DNA from: Candidatus Altimarinota bacterium
Lineage (GTDB): Bacteria; Patescibacteriota; Gracilibacteria; RBG-16-42-10
Length of the DNA stretch: 13,075 nucleotides
Reading direction: 5' to 3'
Assembly: GCA_017984655.1 (NCBI GenBank)
Contig: JAGNZB010000030.1
Span: 1 to 13,075, forward strand
Positions 1 to 5,391 of this stretch are shown piece after piece; the first letter of the stretch is position 1, and every line of letters starts with the position of its first letter. The notes beneath the pieces are model-generated. The model was given only the letters and a program-made list of their open reading frames with translations, had not been told where the DNA came from and ran no database searches. Made by a program: the position numbers and the translations under genes.

Positions 1-73
1 ACATCACTGCCAGCACCTGAGGATCTACAGGTGTAGCACTAGCATAATCAAGAAAGATCTGATCCTTTGCCAT
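1..73 (-). CDS. Cysteine desulfurase (NifS/IscS family), N-terminal fragment
   Basis: The reverse strand from 73 down to the window edge encodes 24 residues, starting MAKDQIFLDYASATPVDP. The pattern I-x-L-D-Y-A-x-x-T-P-V-D-P is the classic N-terminus of PLP-dependent class V aminotransferase-fold cysteine desulfurases, which take sulfur from cysteine for Fe-S clusters and tRNA thiolation. The PLP lysine and catalytic cysteine lie outside the window. The start ATG (73-71) follows the TAG stop of the NifU-domain gene (77-75) after one base, so the two genes are almost certainly co-transcribed and probably translationally coupled. No Shine-Dalgarno sequence precedes it. Whether it is IscS-, NifS- or SufS-like cannot be decided from 24 residues. 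The family call itself is strong because both motif and neighbour agree. Confidence 0.87.
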   Translation of the reverse strand, partial: MAKDQIFLDYASATPVDPQVLAVM

Positions 74-74
74 A

Positions 75-467
75 CTAAATTGCGATCAAAGAATTGAGTT
101 GAGGGATCTGCTCTTTGAGTGCCTTTTCCACCCCCGAATACAAAGTTACCTGTGAGCTAGGACAAGAAGCACAAGCTCCAACCAAGTGCACAGTCACAAT
201 TCCATTCGTCTCATCCACTCCCAACAATTCGATATTACCACCATCAGAGATCAAATAAGGTCGCAAAGTATCCAGCACTTGTTCAACCCGCTCAGTAATA
301 GTGAGTGAACTAGCAGCCGTTTTTTTCTTTGAAGACTGCAATCTCGTACTAATCTTTTTCTTTTCGGACACCAAAGGGCTTTTCTTCGCCTTCACAGCCA
401 CTTTCGAGCCTGGCACTTTCTTAGATGATTTCACTCCAGTTTTCTTCTCAGTCTTTTTTACAGCCAT
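75..467 (-). CDS. NifU C-terminal domain (Nfu-type) Fe-S scaffold/carrier with lysine-rich N-terminal tail
   Basis: 130 residues. Residues about 57-130 form a NifU C-terminal domain, with a start like VEQVLDTLRPYL, then S-D-G-G-N-I, and the cluster-binding CxxC at C99/C102 in the context GACASCPSS. This domain binds a [4Fe-4S] cluster between two monomers and passes it to client proteins. Residues 1-52 are unusual: 17 lysines and only two acidic residues, low-complexity K/S/A/V, resembling a histone-H1-like or nucleic-acid-binding tail. Met1 is the only methionine, so an ATG start excluding the tail is not possible. The next gene on the strand is a cysteine desulfurase one base downstream, giving a minimal sulfur donor plus scaffold pair. 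The gene lies just downstream of palindromic element copy 1. Upstream is A/T-rich with no Shine-Dalgarno. Function of the tail is unknown. Confidence 0.88.
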   Translation of the reverse strand: MAVKKTEKKTGVKSSKKVPGSKVAVKAKKSPLVSEKKKISTRLQSSKKKTAASSLTITERVEQVLDTLRPYLISDGGNIELLGVDETNGIVTVHLVGACASCPSSQVTLYSGVEKALKEQIPQLNSLIAI

Positions 468-531
468 AACAAAAAATAATTACAACACTAGTGTACTCAA
501 AACCAATAACTAGAAGCAAATGGCATCAATT

Positions 532-724
532 AATTAGGAATTGGTAATTAGGAATTATGAATTGGGCTCCACGGTGATTTGAAGCGTGGGACTACCTGCC
601 GAGATACTCGGCAGGGTCCTTCACTGCGTTCAGGATGACGGAGTGGGACGGTCGTTGTTCAGCTGGACCTCATTCCTATTTTCTTGGGTCCCAATTCCTA
701 ATTACCAATTTCTAATTACTAATT
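532..724. repeat. Five-heptamer palindromic element, copy 1
   Basis: A 193-bp element between the nfu-like and aldolase genes. The left arm (532-566) is five consecutive 7-bp units of the form AATTRGK; the right arm (690-724) is five units in inverted orientation. The innermost unit of both arms is AATTGGG. An 18-bp stretch of the left arm (540-556 region) recurs inverted in the right arm. The interior (567-689) carries the hairpin core listed separately. The right arm overlaps the aldolase stop codon (725-723). No clear target-site duplication is visible and the interior has no ORF, so this looks like a non-autonomous, MITE-like or structural repeat. Confidence 0.85.
595..642. repeat. Hairpin core of element copy 1
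   Basis: A 9-bp perfect stem (595-603 with 607-615) closes on a 3-nt ATA loop, stem sequence CCTGCCGAG. It is followed by a conserved 28-bp segment (615-642) beginning GGTCCTTC and ending CAGGATGACGGA. The same unit in the same orientation is in copy 3 at 5017-5064. Its form recalls intergenic repeats of the type GTCATCCTGAGC...GAAGGACC that are common in environmental bacterial genomes; that resemblance is from memory. No T-run follows the stem on either strand, so it is not a standard terminator. Confidence 0.8.
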
Positions 725-1703
725 AGTTATATTGTTTTGCTTTACCAACAGAGTGCATTCCATTGAGCAATACTCCACTCACATGTTCAGCAATCACATT
801 AGTAATCATGGTGGTAATTGCTATTGGTAAGTCAGCAATCGTTTGCTTGAATTGGCCTAAGACTTTGCGTAGTTCTGTCCCTTGCATCGAAGCCGCATCA
901 TCCATTGATTGAAGCAAATCAGCAGGCAAGTGTGCAAACAACACATCACTCAATGCAGTAGCATAATTCACTTTCTGAATGCCCACCTCTACGGCATGGG
1001 CAAAAGCCTCTAAAGACAAACCACTACCACCATGGAGCACAAGTGGAGTTTGGTACTTTGCCAAAGCCTGCGCAATCAGTGCAATTCGCTCAAAACCAAT
1101 ATGAGGCGTCTCAGTATACAAGCCATGACCATTCCCGACAGCGATAGCCAATGCATGAGGACGAACTACTTCCACTGCAGCGACAGCATCTTCCACACTA
1201 GTATAGAGCAGCTCCACATCATCGGGCAGATCCTTAGCAAAACCAATAATCCCCTTCTCAATTTCCAGACTAGCACCGACACTGTCTAAGTACTTTCTCA
1301 TAACAGCACACCGCTGATAGTTCTCTTCATCCGAAAGTTTAGAGAGATCTAATAATGCAGATGTGAAACCAGCATCAACCGCTTTCAAAATTAAACTTTC
1401 ATCCTTTTGTACATGATCCAGATGCAAACCAATCGGTATCATGTAGCCAAATTGCTGTTGCAACTGGACTACACAGGTACGAACATCAGCCACAACTTGT
1501 ACAGGAGACCAACCACAATAGGCTTGCTCACTCTCAGCAATCTCCAAGATAATTGGTGAACGGTCACGAAAAGCAGCCTGCAATACCCCTCGCATAATCA
1601 AAGGATGACGAATATTACAAGCCAACACCCCAAAGTGCTCACGATACGCCGGCATCAACAACTGAGTAAGATTGAGAAACATGTATGTTTGTATTCTATC
1701 CAT
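723..1703 (-). CDS. fba: Class II (zinc-dependent) fructose-bisphosphate / ketose-bisphosphate aldolase family protein
   Basis: 326 residues, a TIM-barrel class II aldolase. Zinc and catalytic signatures are present in order: HLDH (94-97; catalytic D96 and zinc ligand H97), LDLSKLSDEEN (118-128, a variant of the usual IDGS..PFEEN), EIEKG (147-151), GNGHG with zinc ligand H193, HGGSG with zinc ligand H224, and KVNYAT (244-249). It should reversibly cleave fructose-1,6-bisphosphate to DHAP and glyceraldehyde-3-phosphate in the cytoplasm; a tagatose-bisphosphate or other ketose substrate cannot be excluded. Family members usually start near residue 8 here (MFLNL..., ATG at 1682-1680), so the first seven residues may not be translated; neither start has a Shine-Dalgarno. 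It is divergent from efp. Its stop codon coincides with the outer edge of palindromic element copy 1. Confidence 0.88.
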   Translation of the reverse strand: MDRIQTYMFLNLTQLLMPAYREHFGVLACNIRHPLIMRGVLQAAFRDRSPIILEIAESEQAYCGWSPVQVVADVRTCVVQLQQQFGYMIPIGLHLDHVQKDESLILKAVDAGFTSALLDLSKLSDEENYQRCAVMRKYLDSVGASLEIEKGIIGFAKDLPDDVELLYTSVEDAVAAVEVVRPHALAIAVGNGHGLYTETPHIGFERIALIAQALAKYQTPLVLHGGSGLSLEAFAHAVEVGIQKVNYATALSDVLFAHLPADLLQSMDDAASMQGTELRKVLGQFKQTIADLPIAITTMITNVIAEHVSGVLLNGMHSVGKAKQYN

Positions 1704-1742
1704 TGTACGCTTTTTCTATTGGAATAGGCAATGAAGGGCTCA

Positions 1743-1871
1743 AATTAGTAATTAGCAATTAGGAATTATGAATTGAGGCTCAGCACATCAACCCTACATC
1801 GAACAGCCAGACAGGTCCCATTGCGCTTTCCCACTCCCCAATTTCTCATTACCAATTCCTAATTACTAATT
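1743..1871. repeat. Five-heptamer palindromic element, copy 2 (short form)
   Basis: A 129-bp copy in the divergent aldolase/efp spacer. The left arm (1743-1777) and inverted right arm (1837-1871) each contain exactly five 7-bp units; outermost units are AATTAGT on both sides. The interior (1778-1836) lacks the GCCGAG hairpin seen in copies 1 and 3, keeping at most a weak GGTCC...TGCG trace near 1814-1826, which suggests an internal deletion or a different cargo. The element fills about half of this 273-bp spacer, so the aldolase and efp promoters must lie beside it or inside it. Confidence 0.82.
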
Positions 1872-1887
1872 AATGCTGCTCCCTCTT

Positions 1888-1901
1888 CCCAATTTATAAT
1901 T
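1888..1901 (+). promoter_or_regulatory. Accessory heptamer pair containing a TATAAT box upstream of efp (weak promoter candidate)
   Basis: Two further inverted-orientation heptamers, CCCAATT and TATAATT, lie 16 bp beyond the right arm of copy 2. The second contains a perfect -10 hexamer (1895-1900), 76 bp before the efp ATG. No good -35 is found at 16-18 bp, so it may simply be repeat sequence. It is the best A/T-rich candidate in the spacer. Confidence 0.25.
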
Positions 1902-1976
1902 CTTTGCTGTTTTCTTTACATTTGAGTAGATCCCAGTCTTCTGCTACCCTACTGGCGATATTTTTAGCGCTATTTT

Positions 1977-2543
1977 ATGGACTATACCGAACTACGCAAA
2001 GGAACCAAAATCATTATGGAGGGTGATCCTTGGATTGTCACTGAGTATGAGTTCATGCGCATGCAACAACGCAAAGCGACTGTAAAGTGCACCATCAAGA
2101 ACTTGATTACAGGACGCACGCTCCACCGCACTTTCCAACCATCTGACAATATTGAAGAAGCTCAGCTGGAGAACCGTCACTCACAATTTCTCTACCGCGA
2201 GGGAGACAACTTCACATTTATGGATGATGAGAATTTCGACCAATTCGAAATGCGTCTAGACCAGCTCGACAATGCGCCCAACTACTTATTGGAGAGCATG
2301 AATGTCGACGTCACCTACTTCCAAGGCAAACCAATCAGCTTGCAGCTACCCGCAAAGGTCGCTTTAAAAGTCACCGAGACTCCTCCTGGCGTCCGCGGTG
2401 ATACTGCTACTGGTGGCACCAAGAAAGCTAAACTAGAGACTGGCATGTCACTCACGGTTCCTTTGTATATTGAAGAAGGGGAATCAATCCGAGTCAACAC
2501 TGAAAATGGCCTATTTGTAGAAAGAGTAAGAGAAGACAAGTAG
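1977..2543 (+). CDS. efp: Translation elongation factor P
   Basis: 188 residues, the normal EF-P length, with the KOW-like N-terminal domain and two OB domains. The hallmark C-terminal region is intact: TPPGVRGDTATGGTKKA (135-151) followed by the L-T-G-x-S-L-T-VP-type strand, ending in ENG-x-FVERV. EF-P enters the ribosomal E site and relieves stalling at polyproline. The tip loop is odd. Aligning FMRMQQRKA (26-34) without gaps on E. coli FVKPGKGQA puts Q31 where the modified Lys34 (or the rhamnosylated Arg of other bacteria) normally sits, and the Pro-Gly pair is missing; R32 and K33 follow. No modification gene is in the window. The ATG at 1977 has no Shine-Dalgarno. The surface-protein gene starts 28 bp downstream and probably shares the transcript; that product itself contains a proline-bearing repeat linker. 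Confidence 0.95.
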   Translation: MDYTELRKGTKIIMEGDPWIVTEYEFMRMQQRKATVKCTIKNLITGRTLHRTFQPSDNIEEAQLENRHSQFLYREGDNFTFMDDENFDQFEMRLDQLDNAPNYLLESMNVDVTYFQGKPISLQLPAKVALKVTETPPGVRGDTATGGTKKAKLETGMSLTVPLYIEEGESIRVNTENGLFVERVREDK

Positions 2544-2550
2544 ACTGTGC

Positions 2551-2566
2551 CCGGTTAACCAACCGG
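2551..2566 (+). promoter_or_regulatory. Small hairpin in the efp/surface-protein junction
   Basis: CCGGTT-AACC-AACCGG gives a perfect 6-bp stem with a 4-nt loop. It sits in the 28-bp gap between the efp stop and the next ATG (2572), ending five bases before that start. No T-run follows, so it is not a terminator. It could shape translation initiation or mRNA stability. The short length makes chance possible. Confidence 0.4.
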
Positions 2567-2571
2567 CGACT

Positions 2572-4875
2572 ATGCGATTTCTTTCAAAAGTGTTGATTCT
2601 TGTTTTGCTTATACCCACACTAACGGTACAAGCAAGCACATTTAGTGATGTCCCAACTAGCCACTGGTCTAGTCAATACGTAGAAAAACTAGCTGATCAC
2701 GGTATCATTAGTACCACCAATGCTAATTTCTATCCAAACCGCAGTCTCAGCCGCGCTGAATTAGCAAAGATGATCGTGTTGGCAGCTAGCAAGCAAGGGA
2801 AGCTCAGCATCCGAGCACGTGATGAGCTCATTTTCTGCGATGTCTTGAATGGAGACTGGGCAAAGCCTTATGTCGACACACTAGCAGTATCGAATATTGT
2901 CACTGGCACCGCAGCTAGTTGTCCTCAGGGCAGAAAGTTCTTCCCCAACAATCCTGTCTCTCGTGCTGAAGCACTAAAAATGCTGCTTGGCAGCTACGGC
3001 ATCCCCAACAATGCTGGCACCGTCAGCCGCTTCTTTGATGTAGACAGTAATATTTGGTACAGCAGTTATATTGCTACAGCAGTAAATATGGGCCTGGTAA
3101 CTGGCTATAACGATGGTAGCTTCCACCCCAATTACATGCTCACTCGAGCTGAAATGAGCAAAATTCTCAGTAAATTGATGGATATTTACAGTACTGATGA
3201 TGACAGTGAAGACGAAGACGAAGACGATGATGAGGATGATGACGACGATGATGAGGATGACGATCCAACACCAACTCCCACAAGCACGAGTACACCGAGT
3301 AGTACCAGTACACCAAGCTCAACTAGTACGCCAAGTAGCACGAGCACACCCAGCAGTACTAGTACTCCATCAAGTACCTCAACTCCAAGTAGTACCAGTA
3401 CACCAACCACACCACCCGTCACCTCAGCTGGCTTGGTCTACAATATCGGCACTCCCAATGTCCAAGATGTCTGGGTGAGCACAACTGGTAGTGACAGCAA
3501 CCCAGGTACTAGTGCTCAACCATTCCGGACCGTCTCTCGTGCCTGGAATGCCATTCCACAAAACACCAATCTCCAACAAGGCTACCGTATCCGTATGGTT
3601 GCTGGTACCTATACCCAAAGTGACTTCCCCAACTATTGGGAGAATCGCTATGGTACTGCCAATGCTCCGATCATCATCCAGGCTGAGGGCAATGTCCAGA
3701 TCAATGGTAATCTCAACATCTTCAATGTGAAGTACATGTACCTGATCGGTCTCAAGCTCACCTCAGAGAACGATGTGGTCCACTTCGAAAAGGCTGATCA
3801 TGTCCTCTTGCGTGGCCTCACTCTCCGCAGCAACAACCGCTCCGCTCAAGAGACCCTCAAGATCAACCAGTCACAATACGTCTATCTCGAAGACAATGAC
3901 ATCTCAGGTGCTCATGACAACCCTGTCGACTTTGTCGCAGTCCAGTATGGTCACGTTGCTCGCAACAAGATTCATGATGGTGAAGACTGGTGTATGTATG
4001 CCAAGGGTGGCTCAGCTGCTCTACGCATCGAAGACAATGAATTCTACAACTGTGGCACTGGTGGATTTACTGCAGGACAAGGAACCGGTTTCCAATACAT
4101 GACTCCTCCTTGGATTCACTATGAAGCCTATGACATCCGTGTCGTTAACAATGTGATCCATGACATCGAGGGTGCTGGTCTTGGTGTTAATGGTGGGTTC
4201 AATATCCTTATGGCTCACAACACCATGTATCGAGTCGGTCAACGTGACCATGTCATCGAAGTCGTCTTTGGTCTTCGTACTTGTGATGGCGCTCCTCGCA
4301 GTGATGCAGAAGGACAAATGTGTCGCAGCAATGCTGATGCAGGTGGATGGGGTGGCTACAGCAACAATGATGACGTGTTCATTGGCAATAAGAATGTCTC
4401 TATTCTCAATAACATCGTCCTCAATCCAACAGGCTACCGTAGTGAATGGACCCACTTTGCGATCTACGCTCCACGCAGTCAGCCGAGTGTCGCTCGCAAC
4501 CTCACTGGTAGTGCAATCACGGATACGAACCTCATCATCAAAGGCAATGTGATCTGGAATGGTCCAGCAGGTTTCGAGCTCGGTGTTGGTGAGGGACAAG
4601 GTTGTCTCACAAGTAACCCAACCTGTAATGCCACTCAGCTCGTCAATGACAATCTGATCAATACGGTCCAACCAGTCCTGGTCAATCCAGCAGCTGGCAA
4701 CTATAAGCTCAGCAATGTCAGTGCAGTCAGTGGCAAAGTAGCAGCCCTACCCAGTATGAACTGGTCAGGCTCACCAAGTACGCCACAAGCACCAACGACC
4801 AGTATTACTAATAGTGCCTATACCCATTATCGTGATGGCAGTGCAGTCAGTAGTGTGCATCCAGGAGCGTATTAA
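2572..4875 (+). CDS. Secreted SLH-domain surface protein with acidic and Ser/Thr/Pro linkers and a parallel beta-helix domain
   Basis: 767 residues. Residues 1-21 are a Sec signal peptide (positive start, hydrophobic core, cleavage after VQA). Three SLH domains follow at about 24-73, 88-141 and 155-204; each ends in the S/T-R-A-E motif typical of SLH domains, which anchor proteins to secondary cell-wall polymers in other bacteria. Residues 209-231 are almost pure Asp/Glu, then a PT-rich bridge and seven STSTPS hexads (238-279). The C-terminal part starts with a DUF1565-like motif (VWVSTTGSDSNPGTSAQPF, 300-318) and continues as right-handed parallel beta-helix turns with many N-N-x-I/V steps to about 700, the fold of pectate lyases and other polysaccharide-acting proteins. 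Eight cysteines fall in plausible pairs (89/117, 474/494, 571/584, 678/685), fitting an exported protein. No catalytic residues could be assigned. Surface anchoring with an outward beta-helix is the likely layout; the substrate or partner is unknown. Confidence 0.88.
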   Translation: MRFLSKVLILVLLIPTLTVQASTFSDVPTSHWSSQYVEKLADHGIISTTNANFYPNRSLSRAELAKMIVLAASKQGKLSIRARDELIFCDVLNGDWAKPYVDTLAVSNIVTGTAASCPQGRKFFPNNPVSRAEALKMLLGSYGIPNNAGTVSRFFDVDSNIWYSSYIATAVNMGLVTGYNDGSFHPNYMLTRAEMSKILSKLMDIYSTDDDSEDEDEDDDEDDDDDDEDDDPTPTPTSTSTPSSTSTPSSTSTPSSTSTPSSTSTPSSTSTPSSTSTPTTPPVTSAGLVYNIGTPNVQDVWVSTTGSDSNPGTSAQPFRTVSRAWNAIPQNTNLQQGYRIRMVAGTYTQSDFPNYWENRYGTANAPIIIQAEGNVQINGNLNIFNVKYMYLIGLKLTSENDVVHFEKADHVLLRGLTLRSNNRSAQETLKINQSQYVYLEDNDISGAHDNPVDFVAVQYGHVARNKIHDGEDWCMYAKGGSAALRIEDNEFYNCGTGGFTAGQGTGFQYMTPPWIHYEAYDIRVVNNVIHDIEGAGLGVNGGFNILMAHNTMYRVGQRDHVIEVVFGLRTCDGAPRSDAEGQMCRSNADAGGWGGYSNNDDVFIGNKNVSILNNIVLNPTGYRSEWTHFAIYAPRSQPSVARNLTGSAITDTNLIIKGNVIWNGPAGFELGVGEGQGCLTSNPTCNATQLVNDNLINTVQPVLVNPAAGNYKLSNVSAVSGKVAALPSMNWSGSPSTPQAPTTSITNSAYTHYRDGSAVSSVHPGAY
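3196..3264 (+). repeat. Acidic tract: 23 codons, 22 of them Asp or Glu
   Basis: In-frame GAY/GAR run in the surface-protein gene coding residues 209-231, with a single Ser (residue 212). Both Asp codons and both Glu codons alternate irregularly, so it is not a simple trinucleotide expansion. It separates the SLH anchor from the STSTPS linker and could bind Ca2+ or act as a charged spacer. Confidence 0.9.
3283..3408 (+). repeat. Seven 18-bp units encoding STSTPS hexads
   Basis: Seven contiguous 18-bp units (3283, 3301, 3319, 3337, 3355, 3373, 3391) encode STSTPS, the last ending in Thr. Codons for Ser, Thr and Pro vary from unit to unit, so the peptide is conserved more than the DNA. This is a flexible extracellular linker of the type that is often O-glycosylated. 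Confidence 0.93.
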
Positions 4876-4906
4876 GTAAGCAAATAGTGGTCAATAAAAC
4901 AGATGG

Positions 4907-4944
4907 GGAGTCTTGGTCAGCTAGTCGCACCAGGGCTCCTTTTT
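4907..4944 (+). terminator. Rho-independent terminator after the surface-protein gene
   Basis: An 11-bp stem pairs 4907-4917 (GGAGTCTTGGT) with 4929-4939 (ACCAGGGCTCC), with two G-T pairs and an 11-nt loop, followed directly by five T (4940-4944). It starts 31 bp after the stop codon at 4875 and ends the efp/surface-protein unit. Palindromic element copy 3 begins two bases later. Confidence 0.85.
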
Positions 4945-4945
4945 G

Positions 4946-5205
4946 AATGAGGAATTAGTAATTAGGAATTGGTAATTGGGCTCGGGGGGCGAGAGTAGTT
5001 TTGCTGGTTTGCAGTACTTGCCGGGATACTCGGCAAGGTCCTTCGCGATGCTCAGGATGACGGAAGGGAGCGAGAGCATAAGGATGAGGAATAAGGATGG
5101 GACCATAAAAGTGAACGTGAAGGGAAAGGTGAATGGAAAGCCTAATGGCAGTTGGTGTCGTGTTCCTGGTCCCAATTCATCATTACCAATTCCTCATTAC
5201 TAATT
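4946..5205. repeat. Five-heptamer palindromic element, copy 3
   Basis: A 260-bp copy in the 516-bp gene-free stretch between the surface-protein gene and rnhA. The left arm (4946-4980) and inverted right arm (5171-5205) again have exactly five 7-bp units, and the innermost units are AATTGGG on both sides. The interior (4981-5170) carries the hairpin core (5017-5064) and a purine-rich stretch (about 5061-5145). There is no convincing ORF inside. The rest of the gene-free stretch is the terminator before it and an A/T-rich 186-bp leader after it. Confidence 0.85.
5017..5064. repeat. Hairpin core of element copy 3
   Basis: A 9-bp stem (5017-5025 with 5029-5037) closes on the same ATA loop as copy 1. 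Relative to copy 1 the second pair changes from C-G (596/614) to T-A (5018/5036) on both sides, and one A-T pair becomes G-T. The 28-bp segment after the stem (5037-5064) matches copy 1 except in its central seven or eight bases. Confidence 0.8.
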
Positions 5206-5340
5206 AATTCCCGTTTCATTTATAATTTGTAATTCCAATTTTTTCTTTAAACAACACACAGCTAAACATTACAAGTAAGCCAAAAGATAAACTTTCTGCA
5301 ACTATAGAAATCCTTTATCATTTTCGTCGAGACCAAGTCG

Positions 5341-5369
5341 TTGCGCATTCAGATCAAGCACAGTATACA
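5341..5369 (+). promoter_or_regulatory. Candidate promoter for the rnhA-dnaX-dnaB run
   Basis: TTGCGC (5341-5346) and TATACA (5364-5369) are spaced by 17 bp and would start transcription about 15 bases before the rnhA ATG at 5392. The -35 matches consensus at only three of six positions and the -10 at four. A second A/T-rich candidate, TATAAT at 5221-5226, belongs to a heptamer block 15 bp beyond element copy 3. Confidence 0.35.
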
Positions 5370-5391
5370 CATAGATGTAGTCTCTTTTTTC

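Noticed and set aside
595..615. Hairpin core of copy 1 considered as the aldolase terminator.
   Set aside because: There is no T-run after the stem in the minus-strand direction, and it recurs in the same form in copy 3 unrelated to a minus-strand gene end.
3283..3408. Regular 18-bp repeats considered as a CRISPR-like or direct-repeat array.
   Set aside because: Units are contiguous, without spacers, in frame, and conserved as peptide rather than DNA.
3186..3422. Minus-strand frame with a poly-Ser run and Leu/Val/Gly repeats.
   Set aside because: It is the complement of the Asp/Glu and STSTPS coding repeats and has no independent support.
4021..4671. Open reading frame of 216 codons on the minus strand, opposite the beta-helix.
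   Set aside because: Antisense shadow of a well-supported gene; its sequence shows no domain motif, signal or operon context.
4921..5203. Short frames on both strands inside element copy 3 (84 and 75 codons).
   Set aside because: They are built from the heptamer arms and hairpin core, with no protein-like motif; the copies in other gaps do not keep the frames.
5341..5391. TTG start 17 codons upstream for the RNase H gene.
   Set aside because: The extra residues do not resemble the family, whose first strand begins at ATG 5392, and the region holds the promoter candidate.
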